Below, in pieces: positions 8,572 through 19,036 of a DNA stretch of 64,000 nt (position 1 is its first letter; each line of letters starts with the position of its first letter). The notes beneath the pieces are model-generated. The model had not been told where the DNA came from. It worked only from the letters and a program-made list of their open reading frames with translations, and did no database searches. The stretch is from Enterobacteriaceae bacterium RIT693 (lineage in GTDB: Bacteria; Pseudomonadota; Gammaproteobacteria; Enterobacterales; Enterobacteriaceae): contig WJYK01000006.1 of the NCBI GenBank assembly GCA_009668225.1, positions 186,001 to 250,000 of the forward strand, given 5' to 3'. The translations under genes and the position numbers were made by a program.

Positions 8572-9786
8572 ATGTCGCGGGTGGCGCAGGCAAGGAGCCT
8601 GGGTAAATATTTCCTGCTGCTTGATAACATGTTAGTGGTATTGGGCTTTTTCGTTGTCTTCCCTTTGATTTCCATTCGCTTCGTTGACCAGCTGGGCTGG
8701 GCCGCATTGATGGTCGGCATTGCCCTGGGTCTGCGTCAGTTTATTCAGCAAGGGCTGGGGATTTTCGGCGGTGCAATTGCCGACAGACTCGGTGCCAAGC
8801 CGATGATTGTCACCGGTATGCTGCTGCGCGCTGCCGGTTTTGCCACCATGGGCATCGCCACCGAACCGTGGATGCTGTGGCTCTCCTGCCTGCTCTCAGC
8901 CATCGGCGGTACGCTGTTTGATCCTCCCCGCTCGGCGCTGGTCGTCAAGCTGGTACGCCCTCAGCACCGCGGACGATTTTTCTCACTGCTCATGATGCAG
9001 GACAGCGCCGGGGCGGTTATCGGTGCCCTTCTGGGCAGCTGGCTGCTGCAGTATGATTTCCGCCTGGTGTGTGCCGTAGGGGCAGTGATGTTCGTTCTGT
9101 GTGCGGCACTTAACGCCTGGCTGCTTCCCGCCTATAAGCTTTCGACTATTCGTACGCCGATGCGTGAAGGTATGGGGCGCGTGCTCCGTGATAAGCGCTT
9201 TATAACCTATGTTTTGACGCTGACCGGTTACTACATGCTGGCCGTCCAGGTGATGCTGATGCTGCCGCTGATGGTGAACGACATCGCCGGTACCGCATCG
9301 GCAGTGAAGTGGATGTACGCCATTGAGGCGGCGCTTTCGCTCACGTTGCTGTACCCCATTGCCCGCTGGAGCGAAAAACGTTTCCGCCTTGAGCAGCGTT
9401 TAATGGCGGGGCTGATTTTAATGACGGTGAGCCTGATGCCTGTCGGCCTTGCGTCAACCTTACAGCAGCTTTTTGCCCTGATTTGTACCTTTTACATTGG
9501 CTCGATTATTGCCGAGCCGGCCAGGGAAACGCTGAGCGCCTCGCTGGCCGATGCTCGCGCACGCGGGAGTTACATGGGGTTCAGCCGTTTAGGGCTGTCG
9601 CTGGGTGGCGCGCTCGGCTATACCGGTGGTGGCTGGCTGTTTGACGCAGGTAAAGCGCTTCAACAGCCCGAGCTCCCGTGGGCGATGCTGGGTATTATCG
9701 GTTGTATTACCCTTGCCGCACTCTGGTGGCAGTTCAGCCTCAAACCCGTGGAGCCAACGATGTTTGAACCCGGCGGCCCGGGGTAA
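8572..9786 (+). CDS. mdtH: MFS multidrug efflux transporter MdtH
   Basis: Twelve-helix drug:proton antiporter of the DHA1 family; in E. coli it gives low-level fluoroquinolone resistance. The start at 8572 ([20 protein letters not shown]) agrees with the family and has GGAGGGG immediately upstream; a longer reading frame from 8503 is not supported. 404 residues. The MFS motif A-like loop [11 protein letters not shown] (about residues 70-80) and motif C-like [13 protein letters not shown] are present. Divergent from rimJ. In E. coli grxB would follow; here yceB follows directly. Confidence 0.95.
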   Translation: MSRVAQARSLGKYFLLLDNMLVVLGFFVVFPLISIRFVDQLGWAALMVGIALGLRQFIQQGLGIFGGAIADRLGAKPMIVTGMLLRAAGFATMGIATEPWMLWLSCLLSAIGGTLFDPPRSALVVKLVRPQHRGRFFSLLMMQDSAGAVIGALLGSWLLQYDFRLVCAVGAVMFVLCAALNAWLLPAYKLSTIRTPMREGMGRVLRDKRFITYVLTLTGYYMLAVQVMLMLPLMVNDIAGTASAVKWMYAIEAALSLTLLYPIARWSEKRFRLEQRLMAGLILMTVSLMPVGLASTLQQLFALICTFYIGSIIAEPARETLSASLADARARGSYMGFSRLGLSLGGALGYTGGGWLFDAGKALQQPELPWAMLGIIGCITLAALWWQFSLKPVEPTMFEPGGPG

Positions 9787-9885
9787 ACCACACCTTTCAT
9801 CCTTTTCCTGTAGCCGCAGGCGCCGTGCCGCATTATGCTGATCAACGTAAGGCACGGCATTTGAGCCGCTATTTTGAGGAAGCCT

Positions 9886-10446
9886 ATGAAGAAGATTGTT
9901 TTTGCCGCCGCATTGATGCTTGGCGGCCTGCTATCAGGATGCAACCAGCTAACGCAGTACAGCGTGAGCGAACAGGAGATCAACCAGTCGCTGGAAAAAC
10001 ACAATAACTTCTCAAAAGATATTGGCCTGCCCGGCGTCGCCGACGCGCATGTCGTGTTAACCAATTTAGCCAGCCAGATTGGCCGGGAAGAACCGAATAA
10101 AGTCACGCTAACCGGCGATGCCAACCTCGACATGACGTCGCTATTCGGTAATCAAAAAGCCACCTTAAAACTGAAGTTGAAAGCGCTGCCGGTGTTCAAT
10201 AAAGAGCAAGGCGCTATCTACCTGCAGGAGATGGAGGTGGTTGATGCTCAGGTCGAGCCGCAAAAAATGCAGACCGTGTTGCAAACTATCGTTCCCTACC
10301 TGAACCAGTCGCTGCGCAGCTACTTCAATCAACAGCCTGCCTATGTCCTGAGTGAAGACCGCAGCAAAGGCGAGTCGTTGGCGAAGAAGTATGCCAAAGG
10401 CATTGAGGTTAAGCCTGGTGAAATCATCATTCCTTTAACCGACTAA
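9886..10446 (+). CDS. yceB: Lipoprotein YceB (DUF1439)
   Basis: Predicted lipoprotein of 186 residues. Signal peptide with lipobox LLSGC, acylated cysteine at about residue 19; the next residues are NQ, so outer membrane sorting is expected under the Asp+2 rule. The mature part has the DUF1439 fold seen in lipid-binding-like (TULIP/BPI-type) proteins, including the block KHNNFSKDIGLPGVADAHVV. Function is unknown. The start at 9886 matches E. coli length and has AGGA seven bases upstream. Followed by a strong hairpin, so it ends a transcription unit. Confidence 0.94.
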   Translation: MKKIVFAAALMLGGLLSGCNQLTQYSVSEQEINQSLEKHNNFSKDIGLPGVADAHVVLTNLASQIGREEPNKVTLTGDANLDMTSLFGNQKATLKLKLKALPVFNKEQGAIYLQEMEVVDAQVEPQKMQTVLQTIVPYLNQSLRSYFNQQPAYVLSEDRSKGESLAKKYAKGIEVKPGEIIIPLTD

Positions 10447-10455
10447 CCGGTTAAC

Positions 10456-10487
10456 CCTCGGGGCCGCTTTGCTGCCCCGAGGCGTTT
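10456..10487 (+). terminator. Rho-independent terminator after yceB
   Basis: Nine-base stem CCTCGGGGC (10456-10464) with GCCCCGAGG (10474-10482), loop of nine bases, followed by CGTTTG. The T tract is short. Confidence 0.7.
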
Positions 10488-10507
10488 GTGCAACATAAGT
10501 GGTGCAA

Positions 10508-10523
10508 ACGATAACGTTTCCCC
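10508..10523 (+). promoter_or_regulatory. Candidate PurR operator upstream of pyrC
   Basis: ACGATAACGTTTCCCC resembles the PurR consensus ACGCAAACGTTTGCGT (11 of 16 positions), and PurR repression of pyrC is known in E. coli. It lies 70 bp before the pyrC start, close to where a promoter would be. Confidence 0.6.
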
Positions 10524-10592
10524 TTATCCTTAGTGCCCGGCATAAAACCAGCCCTTGATGACTGATTTTCCCTCTCACGCCGGAGCACATTC

Positions 10593-11639
10593 ATGACTGC
10601 ATTACCTCAGGTATTAAAAATCCGCCGCCCAGATGACTGGCATATTCACCTTCGCGATGGTGAGATGCTGAAAACCGTGGTGCCTTACACCAGCCAGACG
10701 TATGGCCGTGCGATTGTGATGCCCAATCTTGTGCCTCCTGTCACCACCGTGGAAGCGGCGATTGCCTACCGTCAGCGCATTCTTGATGCCGTGCCGGCCG
10801 GGCAAAATTTTGAACCGCTAATGACCTGCTACCTGACCGACACGCTTGACCCTAACGAAATAGAGCGCGGTTTTAATGAAGGCGTGTTTACCGCCGCCAA
10901 GCTTTACCCTGCCAATGCCACAACCAACTCTGCCCACGGCGTCACCAGCACCGCCGCTATCATGCCGGTGCTTGAACGCATGCAAAAAATTGGCATGCCG
11001 CTGCTGGTGCACGGTGAAGTCACCCATGCCGACATCGATATTTTCGATCGTGAAGCACGTTTCATAGAAACCGTGATGGAACCGCTACGCCGCCAGCTGC
11101 CGGAACTGAAGGTGGTGTTTGAACACATCACCACTAAAGATGCGGCCCAGTACGTGAAGGAAGGCAACTCGCTGATTGGCGCAACAATCACACCTCAGCA
11201 TCTGATGTTTAACCGCAACCACATGCTGGTTGGTGGCATTCGCCCGCATCTTTACTGCCTGCCGATTCTGAAGCGTAGCGTTCATCAGGACGCCCTGCGC
11301 GAGCTCGTAGCCAGCGGCTGTGACCGCGTATTCCTCGGTACCGACTCGGCGCCTCACTCTCGCCATCGCAAAGAGGCAAGCTGCGGCTGTGCAGGCTGTT
11401 TCAATGCACCTTCTGCGCTGGGTGCGTATGCCACAGTGTTTGAGGAGATGACCGCTCTGCAGCACTTCGAAGCTTTCACCTCGCTGAACGGCCCGCGTTT
11501 CTACGGCCTGCCGGTGAATGAAGACAGTATCGAGCTGGTACGCGTTGCCGAGACAATGCCGGAGCTGATTGAAGCCGGTGACGACAGCATCGTCCCGTTC
11601 CTTGCCGGAGAGGACGTCGCCTGGTCGGTTAAAGGCTAA
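10593..11639 (+). CDS. pyrC: Dihydroorotase PyrC
   Basis: Zinc amidohydrolase that closes carbamoyl aspartate to dihydroorotate, third step of pyrimidine synthesis. The 348-residue product shows the first metal ligands [10 protein letters not shown] (His-x-His, about residues 17-26), the carboxylated lysine in [13 protein letters not shown] (about residue 103), further histidines in LVHGEVT and VFEHITT, and the catalytic Asp in [16 protein letters not shown] (about residue 251). Class II bacterial dihydroorotase; length the same as E. coli. A ribosome site GGAG precedes the start. Confidence 0.98.
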   Translation: MTALPQVLKIRRPDDWHIHLRDGEMLKTVVPYTSQTYGRAIVMPNLVPPVTTVEAAIAYRQRILDAVPAGQNFEPLMTCYLTDTLDPNEIERGFNEGVFTAAKLYPANATTNSAHGVTSTAAIMPVLERMQKIGMPLLVHGEVTHADIDIFDREARFIETVMEPLRRQLPELKVVFEHITTKDAAQYVKEGNSLIGATITPQHLMFNRNHMLVGGIRPHLYCLPILKRSVHQDALRELVASGCDRVFLGTDSAPHSRHRKEASCGCAGCFNAPSALGAYATVFEEMTALQHFEAFTSLNGPRFYGLPVNEDSIELVRVAETMPELIEAGDDSIVPFLAGEDVAWSVKG

Positions 11640-11657
11640 ATATTTCAACGCCCCCTG

Positions 11658-11693
11658 TTGCTTACTGGAAAGTTAGCCTGTATAAATATCCAG
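11658..11693 (+). promoter_or_regulatory. LexA-controlled promoter of dinI
   Basis: TTGCTT (11658-11663), a 17-base spacer and TATAAA (11681-11686) form a sigma-70 promoter. CTGTATAAATATCCAG (11678-11693) overlaps the -10 and agrees with the LexA consensus CTGTATATATATACAG at 14 of 16 positions, so SOS repression by LexA is expected. Confidence 0.88.
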
Positions 11694-11714
11694 TATATTA
11701 TACAGGGGGTCGTT

Positions 11715-11960
11715 ATGCGTATTGAAGTGACTATAGCCAAAACCACACCGTTGCCGCCCGGGGCTATCGACGCCCTTGCCAGTGAGCTTTCCCGCCGTAT
11801 CAATCAACATTTTCCCGACACCAGCAGCGACGTTCAGGTGCGTTATGCCTCCGGCAACAACCTGTCCGTGCTGGGCGGTGCTAAAGAAGATAAAACGCGA
11901 ATCAGCGAGATCCTCCAGGAAACCTGGGAAAGCGCTGACGATTGGTTCTCTGCCGACTAA
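11715..11960 (+). CDS. dinI: DNA damage-inducible protein DinI
   Basis: Small SOS protein that stabilises RecA filaments and limits UmuD cleavage. The 81-residue product starts MRIEVTIAKTTPLPPGAIDA and ends with the acidic C-terminal helix (SEILQETWESADDWFSAD) that mimics DNA for RecA. The start at 11715 matches E. coli; the longer frame from 11658 runs through the promoter. Controlled by the LexA box just upstream. Confidence 0.96.
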   Translation: MRIEVTIAKTTPLPPGAIDALASELSRRINQHFPDTSSDVQVRYASGNNLSVLGGAKEDKTRISEILQETWESADDWFSAD

Positions 11961-12258
11961 TACCCTCAATTATGTTGGTACTTTTTTGCCGGGTGTCGCC
12001 ATCCGGTTTTTTTATTTACGCACCTTGTTTTGCTTAATTTTTAAACTACCGCTGTTTATTTTCCCTTTTCTCTCAGACAAATCAGAATAACCTGCCGCTT
12101 TATTGCTCAACCGAACACAAAAATGCAAAAAAAGTGTTGCTGAGTATTTATTTCATCCCCGTTATCTGCTCATTATTGATATACTTAACTCGCTTCACGA
12201 TAAATCACGCATGAACCTCGCTAGCCGTTGTCTTTAAACACGTATAAAAGGGGTTATG
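11961..12258. other. Intergenic region dinI-bssS
   Basis: About 300 bp, AT-rich. It should hold the bssS promoter. No convincing ORF, hairpin with T run or operator was seen. Confidence 0.5.
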
Positions 12259-12513
12259 ATGGAAAAAAATAGTGATGTTATTCAGACTCATCCCCTCGTC
12301 GGATGGGACATCAGCACCGTCGACAGCTACGACGCCATGATGCTGCGCCTGCACTACCTGACATCCAATAATCAGAAGCACGATGAAACCGAGATCGGCC
12401 AGACGCTCTGGCTGACCACCGATGTCGCCCGGCAATTTATTTCTATTCTCGAAGCCGGCATCGCCAAAATTGAATCCAGTGATTACCAGGAAAGCGATTA
12501 TCGAAAGCATTGA
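12259..12513 (+). CDS. bssS: Biofilm regulator BssS
   Basis: Small protein (84 residues from this start) linked in E. coli to biofilm formation and indole/AI-2 signalling. It matches the family core QTHPLVGWDISTVDSYDAMM and QTLWLTTDVARQFISILEAG. A second ATG at 12256 would add one residue. The mechanism is not known. It is followed by a strong terminator. Confidence 0.93.
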   Translation: MEKNSDVIQTHPLVGWDISTVDSYDAMMLRLHYLTSNNQKHDETEIGQTLWLTTDVARQFISILEAGIAKIESSDYQESDYRKH

Positions 12514-12538
12514 CGACTCATGCTTAACAAAAGCCACA

Positions 12539-12562
12539 GGCACCCAGCGGGGTGCCTTTTTT
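12539..12562 (+). terminator. Rho-independent terminator after bssS
   Basis: GGCACCC (12539-12545), loop AGCG, GGGTGCC (12550-12556), then six T. A textbook intrinsic terminator. Confidence 0.9.
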
Positions 12563-12642
12563 ATTTTAAACTTCACCGTTAATTGCATCGCTCGGGTGAA
12601 TTAATTACCCTGCTATAGATAATTTTCCACAGAGAAAAGCTT

Positions 12643-13764
12643 ATGAACTACGACCTCATCATTGTCGGCAGCGGTTCCGTCGGTGCCGCTGCAGGCTGCT
12701 ATGCAACACATTCAGGCCTGAAGGTACTGATGATTGACAGCGGCCACCCGCCGCACGACCGGGGCAGCCACCACGGCGATACCCGCCTGATGCGCCATGC
12801 GTATGGCGAAGGTGAAAAATATGTCCCACTGGTGCTGCGTGCCCAGAAACTCTGGGATGCGCTGGCTGAAACCAGCGGTGAAAAACTGTTTCATCGTACC
12901 GGGGTAATCAATCTTGGCCCGGCCGATTCTCCGTTTATTCGTAATGTCGCCTCCAGCGCCGAGAAATTTTCCCTGCCGGTTGAAACGCTGGACGCCGCCG
13001 CCATTGCCGCACGCTGGCCGGAGATTGCGGTGCCTGAAAACTACGTCGGCTTGTTTGAGACGGACTCAGGTGTATTGAAAAGTGAACTTGCCATCGAGAC
13101 CTACATCAACCTTGCTAAACAAGGTGGCAGCGCCCAGCTTTTTAACTGCAATGTGACGGCGGTCCGCCACGATGACGAAGGCGTAACGGTCGTGACCGAA
13201 GAAGGTGAATATCACGGGAGCAAGCTGCTGGTCAGCGCGGGCACCTGGGTCACCAAACTGCTGCCAGACCTGCCGATCGCGTCGGTTCGCAAAATCTTTG
13301 CCTGGCACCAGGCCGATGGTCGCTACAGCGAGAACAACAAATTCCCGGCGTTTACCGCAGAAACGCCAAATGGCGACCAGTATTACGGCTTCCCGGCCGA
13401 AGATAACGAGCTGAAACTGGGTAAGCACAATGGCGGGCAGCGGATTGACTCGCCCGAGCAACGTAAACCTTTTGGCAGCATCGCCAGCGACGGGTCTGAA
13501 GTGTTTCCTTTCCTGCGTGAGTTTTTACCCGGTATCGGCTGCTGCCTGCATGGTAAAGCCTGTACCTACGACAACTCGCCCGATGAAGACTTCATCATCG
13601 ATACGCTGCCCGGCCATGACAACACCCTGGTCATCACCGGCCTAAGCGGGCACGGCTTTAAATTCGCCTCGGTATTGGGTGAAATTGCCTGCCAGTTTGC
13701 TCTGGGTCAAAAACCGGCGTTTGATTTAACTCCGTTCGCACTTTCACGTTTCAAAACAGCGTAA
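12643..13764 (+). CDS. solA: N-methyl-L-tryptophan oxidase SolA
   Basis: Flavoprotein of the monomeric sarcosine oxidase family that demethylates N-methyltryptophan with O2, releasing formaldehyde and H2O2. The 373-residue product shows the N-terminal FAD Rossmann motif [19 protein letters not shown] (about residues 4-22), the [15 protein letters not shown] block typical of MSOX/MTOX enzymes, the C-terminal [14 protein letters not shown] segment with the cysteine (about residue 307) that carries covalent 8-alpha-S-cysteinyl FAD, and [14 protein letters not shown]. Length matches E. coli. Confidence 0.96.
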   Translation: MNYDLIIVGSGSVGAAAGCYATHSGLKVLMIDSGHPPHDRGSHHGDTRLMRHAYGEGEKYVPLVLRAQKLWDALAETSGEKLFHRTGVINLGPADSPFIRNVASSAEKFSLPVETLDAAAIAARWPEIAVPENYVGLFETDSGVLKSELAIETYINLAKQGGSAQLFNCNVTAVRHDDEGVTVVTEEGEYHGSKLLVSAGTWVTKLLPDLPIASVRKIFAWHQADGRYSENNKFPAFTAETPNGDQYYGFPAEDNELKLGKHNGGQRIDSPEQRKPFGSIASDGSEVFPFLREFLPGIGCCLHGKACTYDNSPDEDFIIDTLPGHDNTLVITGLSGHGFKFASVLGEIACQFALGQKPAFDLTPFALSRFKTA

Positions 13765-13772
13765 CATCCCCC

Positions 13773-13792
13773 GTGGCGGACGCCTCCGCCAC
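13773..13792 (+). terminator. Hairpin after solA
   Basis: GTGGCGGA (13773-13780) pairs with TCCGCCAC (13785-13792), loop CGCC, followed by TTTACT. Likely weak terminator between solA and the small gene yceO. Confidence 0.6.
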
Positions 13793-13810
13793 TTTACTCA
13801 GGGGAACACC

Positions 13811-13924
13811 ATGATCCGTTTTATTCAATTTTTGACCCATAATATCCGCGAACATTTTATTCTTTACCTTGTTCTTTGGGCGATGCTTGCGCTACTGGAT
13901 CTGGCTTATATTTATTTCTTTTGA
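13811..13924 (+). CDS. yceO: Small membrane protein YceO-like
   Basis: A 37-codon ORF beginning MIRFIQFLTHNIREHFILYL and ending in TGA at 13922-13924. It is one hydrophobic helix (about residues 17-36, IxLYLVLWAMLALLDLAYIY) after a basic start, with AGGGGAA as ribosome site. The pattern NIREH...LYL.LW..LA..DL.Y matches my recollection of E. coli YceO, which lies at the same place between solA and yceJ. Function unknown. Confidence 0.8.
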   Translation: MIRFIQFLTHNIREHFILYLVLWAMLALLDLAYIYFF

Positions 13925-14187
13925 TTATTCACATACACGTTATGTTGACAAATATTGACGCAAAATTAATTAAATATAGTTTCACGACAAATAATTAACC
14001 GCCAATCAATATCTTTCCCAATCAAAATAATTATATTCATTCGACTCTATTGAACGCATTCCGCAAGTGTTATTCAAAAAAACAGACATACAATAAATAT
14101 ATATAGAAATGAGAATATTTATGTTGATCTGTCGTTAACAGAACACCTATGTTTTATTTTCTTCAGAAAACACATGGACGCATAAAT
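13925..14187. other. AT-rich intergenic region before yceJ
   Basis: About 260 bp, strongly AT-rich, with no ORF in agreement with known families. It should hold the yceJ-yceI promoter; no specific operator was recognised. Confidence 0.5.
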
Positions 14188-14742
14188 ATGCAATGGCGAA
14201 ACTCACCCGAACGCTATGGACACCTTTCGGTTCTGCTTCACTGGCTGATCGCCGCCACGGTTTATGGCATGTTTGCGCTCGGACTGTGGATGGTAACGCT
14301 AAGTTATTACGACGTCTGGTACCATAAGGCCCCGGAAATACATAAAAGCATCGGCATATTGTTAATGCTTGGGCTGGTGATTCGTATTCTCTGGCGCTTT
14401 ATTTCCCCGCCGCCTCCGCCGCTAAAAAGCTATTCACGCCTGACGCGAATCAGTGCGCTTGTCGCTCATATTTTGCTGTACGCATTATTGTTCGCCATTT
14501 TGCTGAGCGGGTATCTGATTTCAACGGCTGATGGTAAACCGGTTAGCGTCTTTGGCTGGTTCGATGTGCCCGCTACGCTAACGGACTTTGGTGTTCAGGC
14601 CGACCTCGCCGGTACGGCACACCTTTGGCTTGCCTGGTCCGTCGTCATCATTTCCCTGCTTCACGCCCTTGCCGCCCTGAAGCACCATTTTCTAGATAAG
14701 GATGCCACCCTCAAGCGCATGCTGGGGAAAGCATCCCGTTAA
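14188..14742 (+). CDS. yceJ: Cytochrome b561 family protein YceJ
   Basis: Four-helix diheme inner-membrane cytochrome b561 of unknown electron partner. The 184-residue product starts [19 protein letters not shown]; the upstream in-frame ATG at 14149 lacks a ribosome site and does not align with E. coli. Candidate heme-ligand histidines lie in [11 protein letters not shown] (helix 1), EIHKSIGI (helix 2), and [23 protein letters not shown] (helix 4). It sits 17 bp before yceI and is probably co-transcribed, as in E. coli. Confidence 0.92.
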   Translation: MQWRNSPERYGHLSVLLHWLIAATVYGMFALGLWMVTLSYYDVWYHKAPEIHKSIGILLMLGLVIRILWRFISPPPPPLKSYSRLTRISALVAHILLYALLFAILLSGYLISTADGKPVSVFGWFDVPATLTDFGVQADLAGTAHLWLAWSVVIISLLHALAALKHHFLDKDATLKRMLGKASR

Positions 14743-14759
14743 CTATGGAGAGTAAGACA

Positions 14760-15332
14760 ATGAAGAAAATCCTGCTGGGAGCCACCTTAAGCGCTCTGTT
14801 ATTCACCGCCGGCTCCGCCGTCGCCGCTGACTATAAAATTGATAAACAGGGTCAGCACGCGTTTGTGAACTTCCGTATTCAGCATCTCGGCTATAGCTGG
14901 CTGTACGGCACCTTCCGTGATTTTGACGGCAGCTTTACCTTCGACGAGCAAAATCCTGCGGCGGATAAAGTCAACGTCACCATCAACACCACCAGCGTTG
15001 ATACTAATCACGCCGAGCGCGATAAACACCTGCGCAGCGCCGAGTTCCTCAATGTGGGGAAATTCCCTCAGGCAACTTTCACCTCAACGGAAGTGAAAAA
15101 AGACGGCGAGAAGCTGGATATTACCGGCAATTTGACGCTGAACGGCGTCACCAAACCGGTCACGCTGGCAGCTAAGCTGATTGGTCAGGGCGATGACCCG
15201 TGGGGCGGCGTACGCGCGGGGTTTGAAGCGGAAGGAAAAATAAAGCTGAAAGACTTCAACATCACTCAGGATCTAGGCCCGGCTTCCCAGGACGTTGATC
15301 TGATTATCTCTGTTGAAGGTGTACGCCAGTAA
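14760..15332 (+). CDS. yceI: Periplasmic YceI-family lipid-binding protein
   Basis: Exported protein whose lipocalin-like fold binds isoprenoid chains such as polyprenyl or ubiquinone; in E. coli it is induced by osmotic stress and high pH. The 190-residue product has a Sec signal peptide ending AVA-A (about residue 22), then [20 protein letters not shown] and the family block [16 protein letters not shown]-like (here [15 protein letters not shown]). Start at 14760 agrees with E. coli and has GGAGAG upstream. It follows yceJ closely; the pair suggests a membrane quinone or heme related function. Confidence 0.95.
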   Translation: MKKILLGATLSALLFTAGSAVAADYKIDKQGQHAFVNFRIQHLGYSWLYGTFRDFDGSFTFDEQNPAADKVNVTINTTSVDTNHAERDKHLRSAEFLNVGKFPQATFTSTEVKKDGEKLDITGNLTLNGVTKPVTLAAKLIGQGDDPWGGVRAGFEAEGKIKLKDFNITQDLGPASQDVDLIISVEGVRQ

Positions 15333-15341
15333 AAAACTATT

Positions 15342-15364
15342 CCCCCGGCGAACCGGGGGATATT
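15342..15364. terminator. Bidirectional terminator between yceI and trhO
   Basis: CCCCCGG (15342-15348), loop CGAA, CCGGGGG (15353-15359) between convergent genes, with A-rich and T-rich flanks on the two sides. Confidence 0.8.
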
Positions 15365-15366
15365 TA

Positions 15367-16419
15367 TTATTTCTCGGGATCAGGAATACCCAGCGTGGTG
15401 TTCAGCATCCCGCGAGACTTATTAAAGATCTTATTGCCGTTTTCACGACCCGCACGGCGTCGGCGCTGCTCTTCAGGCGACAGTGCCAGCTCATCGCGAC
15501 ACACTTCACTGCAGCAGCCGGAAAATGTCTCCGCGCAGCTCGGGCACTGAATAAACAGCAGGTGGCAGCCGTCATTTTTGCAATTGGTGTGGCTATCGCA
15601 CGGCGTACCGCACTGGTGGCAGTGGGCAATCACATCTTCAGAAATACGCTCCCCCATTCGCTCATCGAAGACAAAGTTTTTCCCGACAAAGCGCACCGGC
15701 AAGCCTTGCTCACGCGCACGACGCGCATACTCAATGATCCCGCCTTCAATGTGGTAAACGTTTTTAAAGCCGTTATGCCGCATCCATGCACTGGCTTTTT
15801 CGCAGCGGATCCCGCCGGTGCAGTACATGACAATTTTCTTGTCTTTGTCATCCTGCATCATATCAACGGCTTTCGGCAGCTGTTCGCGGAAGGTGTCGGC
15901 CGGGATCTCGAGAGCATCCTCAAAATGCCCGACTTCATATTCGTAGTGGTTACGCATATCAATGAAAACCGCGCTCGGATCGTCGAGCATGGCGTTCACT
16001 TCCGCCGCTTTCAGGTACTCGCCTACGTCACTTGCGTCAAATGTTGGATCATCAATGCCGTCGGCGACGATGCGGTCACGCACCTTCATGCGCAGCACCC
16101 AGAAGGATTTCCCGTCATCCTCAAGTGCAATATTCAGGCGCAAATTATTGAATGCCGGGTGGAAGGCATAAAGCGCTTCGCGGAAGGCATCAACCCGGCT
16201 TTCCGGGACGCTTATCTGCGCGTTGATCCCTTCATGGGCCAAATAGACACGGCCAAACACGTTGAGGCTCAAAAACAGCTGATAAAGTGCATCACGCGTG
16301 GCCTGCGGCTGTTCAATAGTGAAGTATTTGTAGAATGAGATAGTCGTGCGCGGCTCGGTTTCGGCAAGCATGCGCGCGCGCAGCTCCTCATTCGATACGC
16401 GGTTGTGTAACACTGGCAT
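15367..16419 (-). CDS. trhO: tRNA uridine(34) hydroxylase TrhO
   Basis: Rhodanese-fold enzyme that hydroxylates U34 of certain tRNAs with O2 to give 5-hydroxyuridine, the precursor of cmo5U. The 350-residue product ([17 protein letters not shown] start, same length as E. coli) has the rhodanese domain with active-site loop [15 protein letters not shown] (about residues 175-189, catalytic Cys) and a C-terminal cysteine cluster ([19 protein letters not shown], then [16 protein letters not shown]) that may bind zinc. A longer frame from 16461 lacks family support. Formerly YceA. Confidence 0.95.
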   Translation of the reverse strand: MPVLHNRVSNEELRARMLAETEPRTTISFYKYFTIEQPQATRDALYQLFLSLNVFGRVYLAHEGINAQISVPESRVDAFREALYAFHPAFNNLRLNIALEDDGKSFWVLRMKVRDRIVADGIDDPTFDASDVGEYLKAAEVNAMLDDPSAVFIDMRNHYEYEVGHFEDALEIPADTFREQLPKAVDMMQDDKDKKIVMYCTGGIRCEKASAWMRHNGFKNVYHIEGGIIEYARRAREQGLPVRFVGKNFVFDERMGERISEDVIAHCHQCGTPCDSHTNCKNDGCHLLFIQCPSCAETFSGCCSEVCRDELALSPEEQRRRRAGRENGNKIFNKSRGMLNTTLGIPDPEK

Positions 16420-16643
16420 GGTGTTCGCTCGCAATCGTTGGAAAAAAGTGGGCTGCATCATAAAGCAAATAACGGTTATTTACATCCCCACGTTTTACGC
16501 TACATTTTGCTCACTCATCGATAGAAACGGCAACAATCGGTGAAATATCAGGCACTCTGCCAGCGCTTATTTTGGCTGTGCGCCAAAAAATGTCACAATG
16601 GAATGATTAGAAGATCCGGCAATTGCCGTCACAAAGGTTTTAC

Positions 16644-17567
16644 ATGACGAACTTACCGCAATTCTCCCGTGCATTATTGCACCCGCGATACTGGCCCACC
16701 TGGCTGGGCATTGGCTTTTTATACATGCTGGTTCAGCTCCCGTACCCGGTGCTATATCGTATTGGCTGTGGTCTGGGCCGGCTGGCAAAACGCCTGATGA
16801 AGCGCCGTGCGCAAATAGCCTACCGCAACCTTGAACTCTGCTTCCCGGACATGAGTGCGGAAAAACGCGAACGCATGGTGGTGGCCAACTTTGAGTCCGT
16901 CGGCATGGGGTTGATTGAAACCGGCATGGCCTGGTTCTGGTCTACCGAGCGCATCAACAAATGGTGCCACTACAAAGGCGTCGATATCGTTAAAGGCATC
17001 GAGAAAACCGGCCAGGGTATTTTGCTGATTGGTATTCACTTCCTGACGCTGGAGCTGGGTGCCCGTATTTTCGGCATTAAAACCCCAGGTATCGGCGTGT
17101 ATCGCCCAAATGACAACCCTCTGCTGGACTGGCTGCAAACCTGGGGGCGGATGCGTTCCAATAAGAGCATGATTGACCGTAGAGATCTGAAAGGCATGAT
17201 CCGCGCCCTGAAAAATGGCGACATCATCTGGTATGCACCCGATCACGACTACGGCCCTCGTGGCAGCGAATTCGTGCCGTTCTTCGCCGTTGAACAAGCC
17301 GCCACGACCACGGGAACCTACACGCTCGCCAAGCTCTCCGGGGCATGCGCCGTGCCGTTTGTGCCGCGCCGACTGCCAAACGGCAAAGGCTACGAGCTGA
17401 CGATTATCCAGCCTGAGCTGAACCCGCCGCTTGAAAGCCCGGCAGAAACCGCCCGCTGGATGAACAAAATCGTTGAGAAGTGCATTCTGATGGCGCCAGA
17501 ACAGTATATGTGGCTACACCGCCGCTTTAAGACCCGCCCGGAAGGGATGCCCGACCGCTACCAATAA
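16644..17567 (+). CDS. lpxL: Kdo2-lipid IV(A) lauroyltransferase LpxL (HtrB)
   Basis: Inner-membrane acyltransferase that adds laurate to lipid A precursor. The 307-residue product has one N-terminal membrane segment (about residues 16-36), the catalytic HX4E motif in [11 protein letters not shown] (His about 132, Glu about 137), and conserved [13 protein letters not shown] (about residues 196-208). Start [17 protein letters not shown] matches E. coli HtrB. A terminator follows. Confidence 0.96.
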   Translation: MTNLPQFSRALLHPRYWPTWLGIGFLYMLVQLPYPVLYRIGCGLGRLAKRLMKRRAQIAYRNLELCFPDMSAEKRERMVVANFESVGMGLIETGMAWFWSTERINKWCHYKGVDIVKGIEKTGQGILLIGIHFLTLELGARIFGIKTPGIGVYRPNDNPLLDWLQTWGRMRSNKSMIDRRDLKGMIRALKNGDIIWYAPDHDYGPRGSEFVPFFAVEQAATTTGTYTLAKLSGACAVPFVPRRLPNGKGYELTIIQPELNPPLESPAETARWMNKIVEKCILMAPEQYMWLHRRFKTRPEGMPDRYQ

Positions 17568-17577
17568 TCGCGCAATA

Positions 17578-17600
17578 GCCGCCGTAACAGGCGGCTTTTT
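17578..17600 (+). terminator. Rho-independent terminator after lpxL
   Basis: GCCGCC (17578-17583), loop GTAACA, GGCGGC (17590-17595), then five T. Confidence 0.88.
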
Positions 17601-17715
17601 ATTACCGTGCGTTTGATCGAAAAAGCCCTTCGATTTGCCAGCCCAATGCCAACAGGCGCATAATTAGCAGAGTAATAATTCCCTCTCTTTTTGGCACTGG
17701 CAACTTCGGAGCGGT

Positions 17716-18942
17716 ATGACTCCCCCTGACAGCACTATCAAGTGGAAGCGTAATCTGGCCGTCGTCTGGGTTGGCTGCTTCCTGACCGGCGCGGCCTTCA
17801 GCCTGGTGATGCCGTTCCTTCCGCTTTACGTTGAGCAACTCGGGGTCACCGGCCACAGCCAGCTGAACATGTGGTCCGGGCTGGTCTTCAGCATTACCTT
17901 CCTGTTTTCCGCCGTGGCTTCGCCTTTCTGGGGCGGACTTGCCGACCGTAAGGGTCGAAAACTGATGCTGCTGCGTTCCGCGCTCAGGATGTCTATCGTC
18001 ATGCTGTTTATGGGGCTGGCGCAAAATATCTGGCAATTCCTGGCGCTACGGGCCCTGCTCGGCCTGCTTGGCGGGTTCGTGCCTAACGCTAACGCGCTGA
18101 TAGCCACCCAGATCCCACGCCATAAAAGCGGCTGGGCGCTCGGCACACTTTCAACGGGCGCGGTCAGCGGTGCGCTGCTTGGCCCGCTCATCGGTGGCCT
18201 GATGGCGGACTCCTACGGGCTGCGCTCGGTATTCTTTATCACCTCATTGGTGCTGTTTCTCTGCTTTGTGATGACGCTGTTCTTCATTCGCGAGTCGTTC
18301 ACGCCGGTATCCAAAAAGGACCTGCTGCACGCCCGCCAGGTGCTGACCTCATTAAAAAATCCCCGCCTGGTGCTGAGCCTGTTTGTCACCACGATGATCA
18401 TACAAGTTGCCACCGGCTCTATCGCGCCGATTTTAACGCTCTACGTGCGCGATCTGGCCGGTAACGTCAGCAACCTGGCGTTTATTAGCGGAATGATTGC
18501 ATCCGTGCCTGGCGTCGCGGCGTTGATCGGCGCCCCACGGCTGGGCAAGCTGGGGGATCGTATCGGGCCGGAGAAGATCCTTATCGGCGCGCTGGTTATC
18601 TCCGTCCTGCTGCTTATCCCCATGTCGCTGGTGCAGAATACCTGGCAGCTTGGCATTTTACGTTTCTTGTTAGGGGCTGCGGACGGCGCGCTGTTACCCG
18701 CCGTGCAAACGCTCCTGGTCTACAACTCTTCGAATCAGATTGCAGGCCGTATATTTAGCTATAACCAATCTTTCCGTGATATCGGCAACGTCACCGGCCC
18801 GCTGCTCGGGGCTGCCGTTTCCGCGAGCTACGGCTTCCGTACCGTGTTCCTGGTCACCGCCAGCGTCGTGCTGTTTAACGCCCTGTACTCATGGATGACG
18901 CTGCGCCAACCCGCCGAACGAGTGCGAATCCCGGGAGAGTAA
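17716..18942 (+). CDS. mdtG: MFS multidrug efflux transporter MdtG
   Basis: Twelve-helix DHA1-family drug:proton antiporter (YceE), known in E. coli for fosfomycin and deoxycholate resistance and for control by MarA/SoxS/Rob. The 408-residue product (E. coli length) has motif [17 protein letters not shown] (about residues 73-88), the second-half copy [14 protein letters not shown] and motif C-like [20 protein letters not shown] precedes the start. I did not identify a convincing marbox in the 115 bp upstream. Confidence 0.95.
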   Translation: MTPPDSTIKWKRNLAVVWVGCFLTGAAFSLVMPFLPLYVEQLGVTGHSQLNMWSGLVFSITFLFSAVASPFWGGLADRKGRKLMLLRSALRMSIVMLFMGLAQNIWQFLALRALLGLLGGFVPNANALIATQIPRHKSGWALGTLSTGAVSGALLGPLIGGLMADSYGLRSVFFITSLVLFLCFVMTLFFIRESFTPVSKKDLLHARQVLTSLKNPRLVLSLFVTTMIIQVATGSIAPILTLYVRDLAGNVSNLAFISGMIASVPGVAALIGAPRLGKLGDRIGPEKILIGALVISVLLLIPMSLVQNTWQLGILRFLLGAADGALLPAVQTLLVYNSSNQIAGRIFSYNQSFRDIGNVTGPLLGAAVSASYGFRTVFLVTASVVLFNALYSWMTLRQPAERVRIPGE

Positions 18943-19036
18943 ATCTCAGACTTGCATCTTTGCCAACAGCGTCAACAATTAACTGGAAATCGTAACGGAG
19001 CAGCCGCTCCCTGACCTTTGCCACAAGGAGATGCCC

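Noticed and set aside
15313-16338. 341-codon plus-strand ORF opposite trhO
   Set aside because: Lies antisense to trhO, which has full-length family support; the plus-strand product has no recognisable motif.
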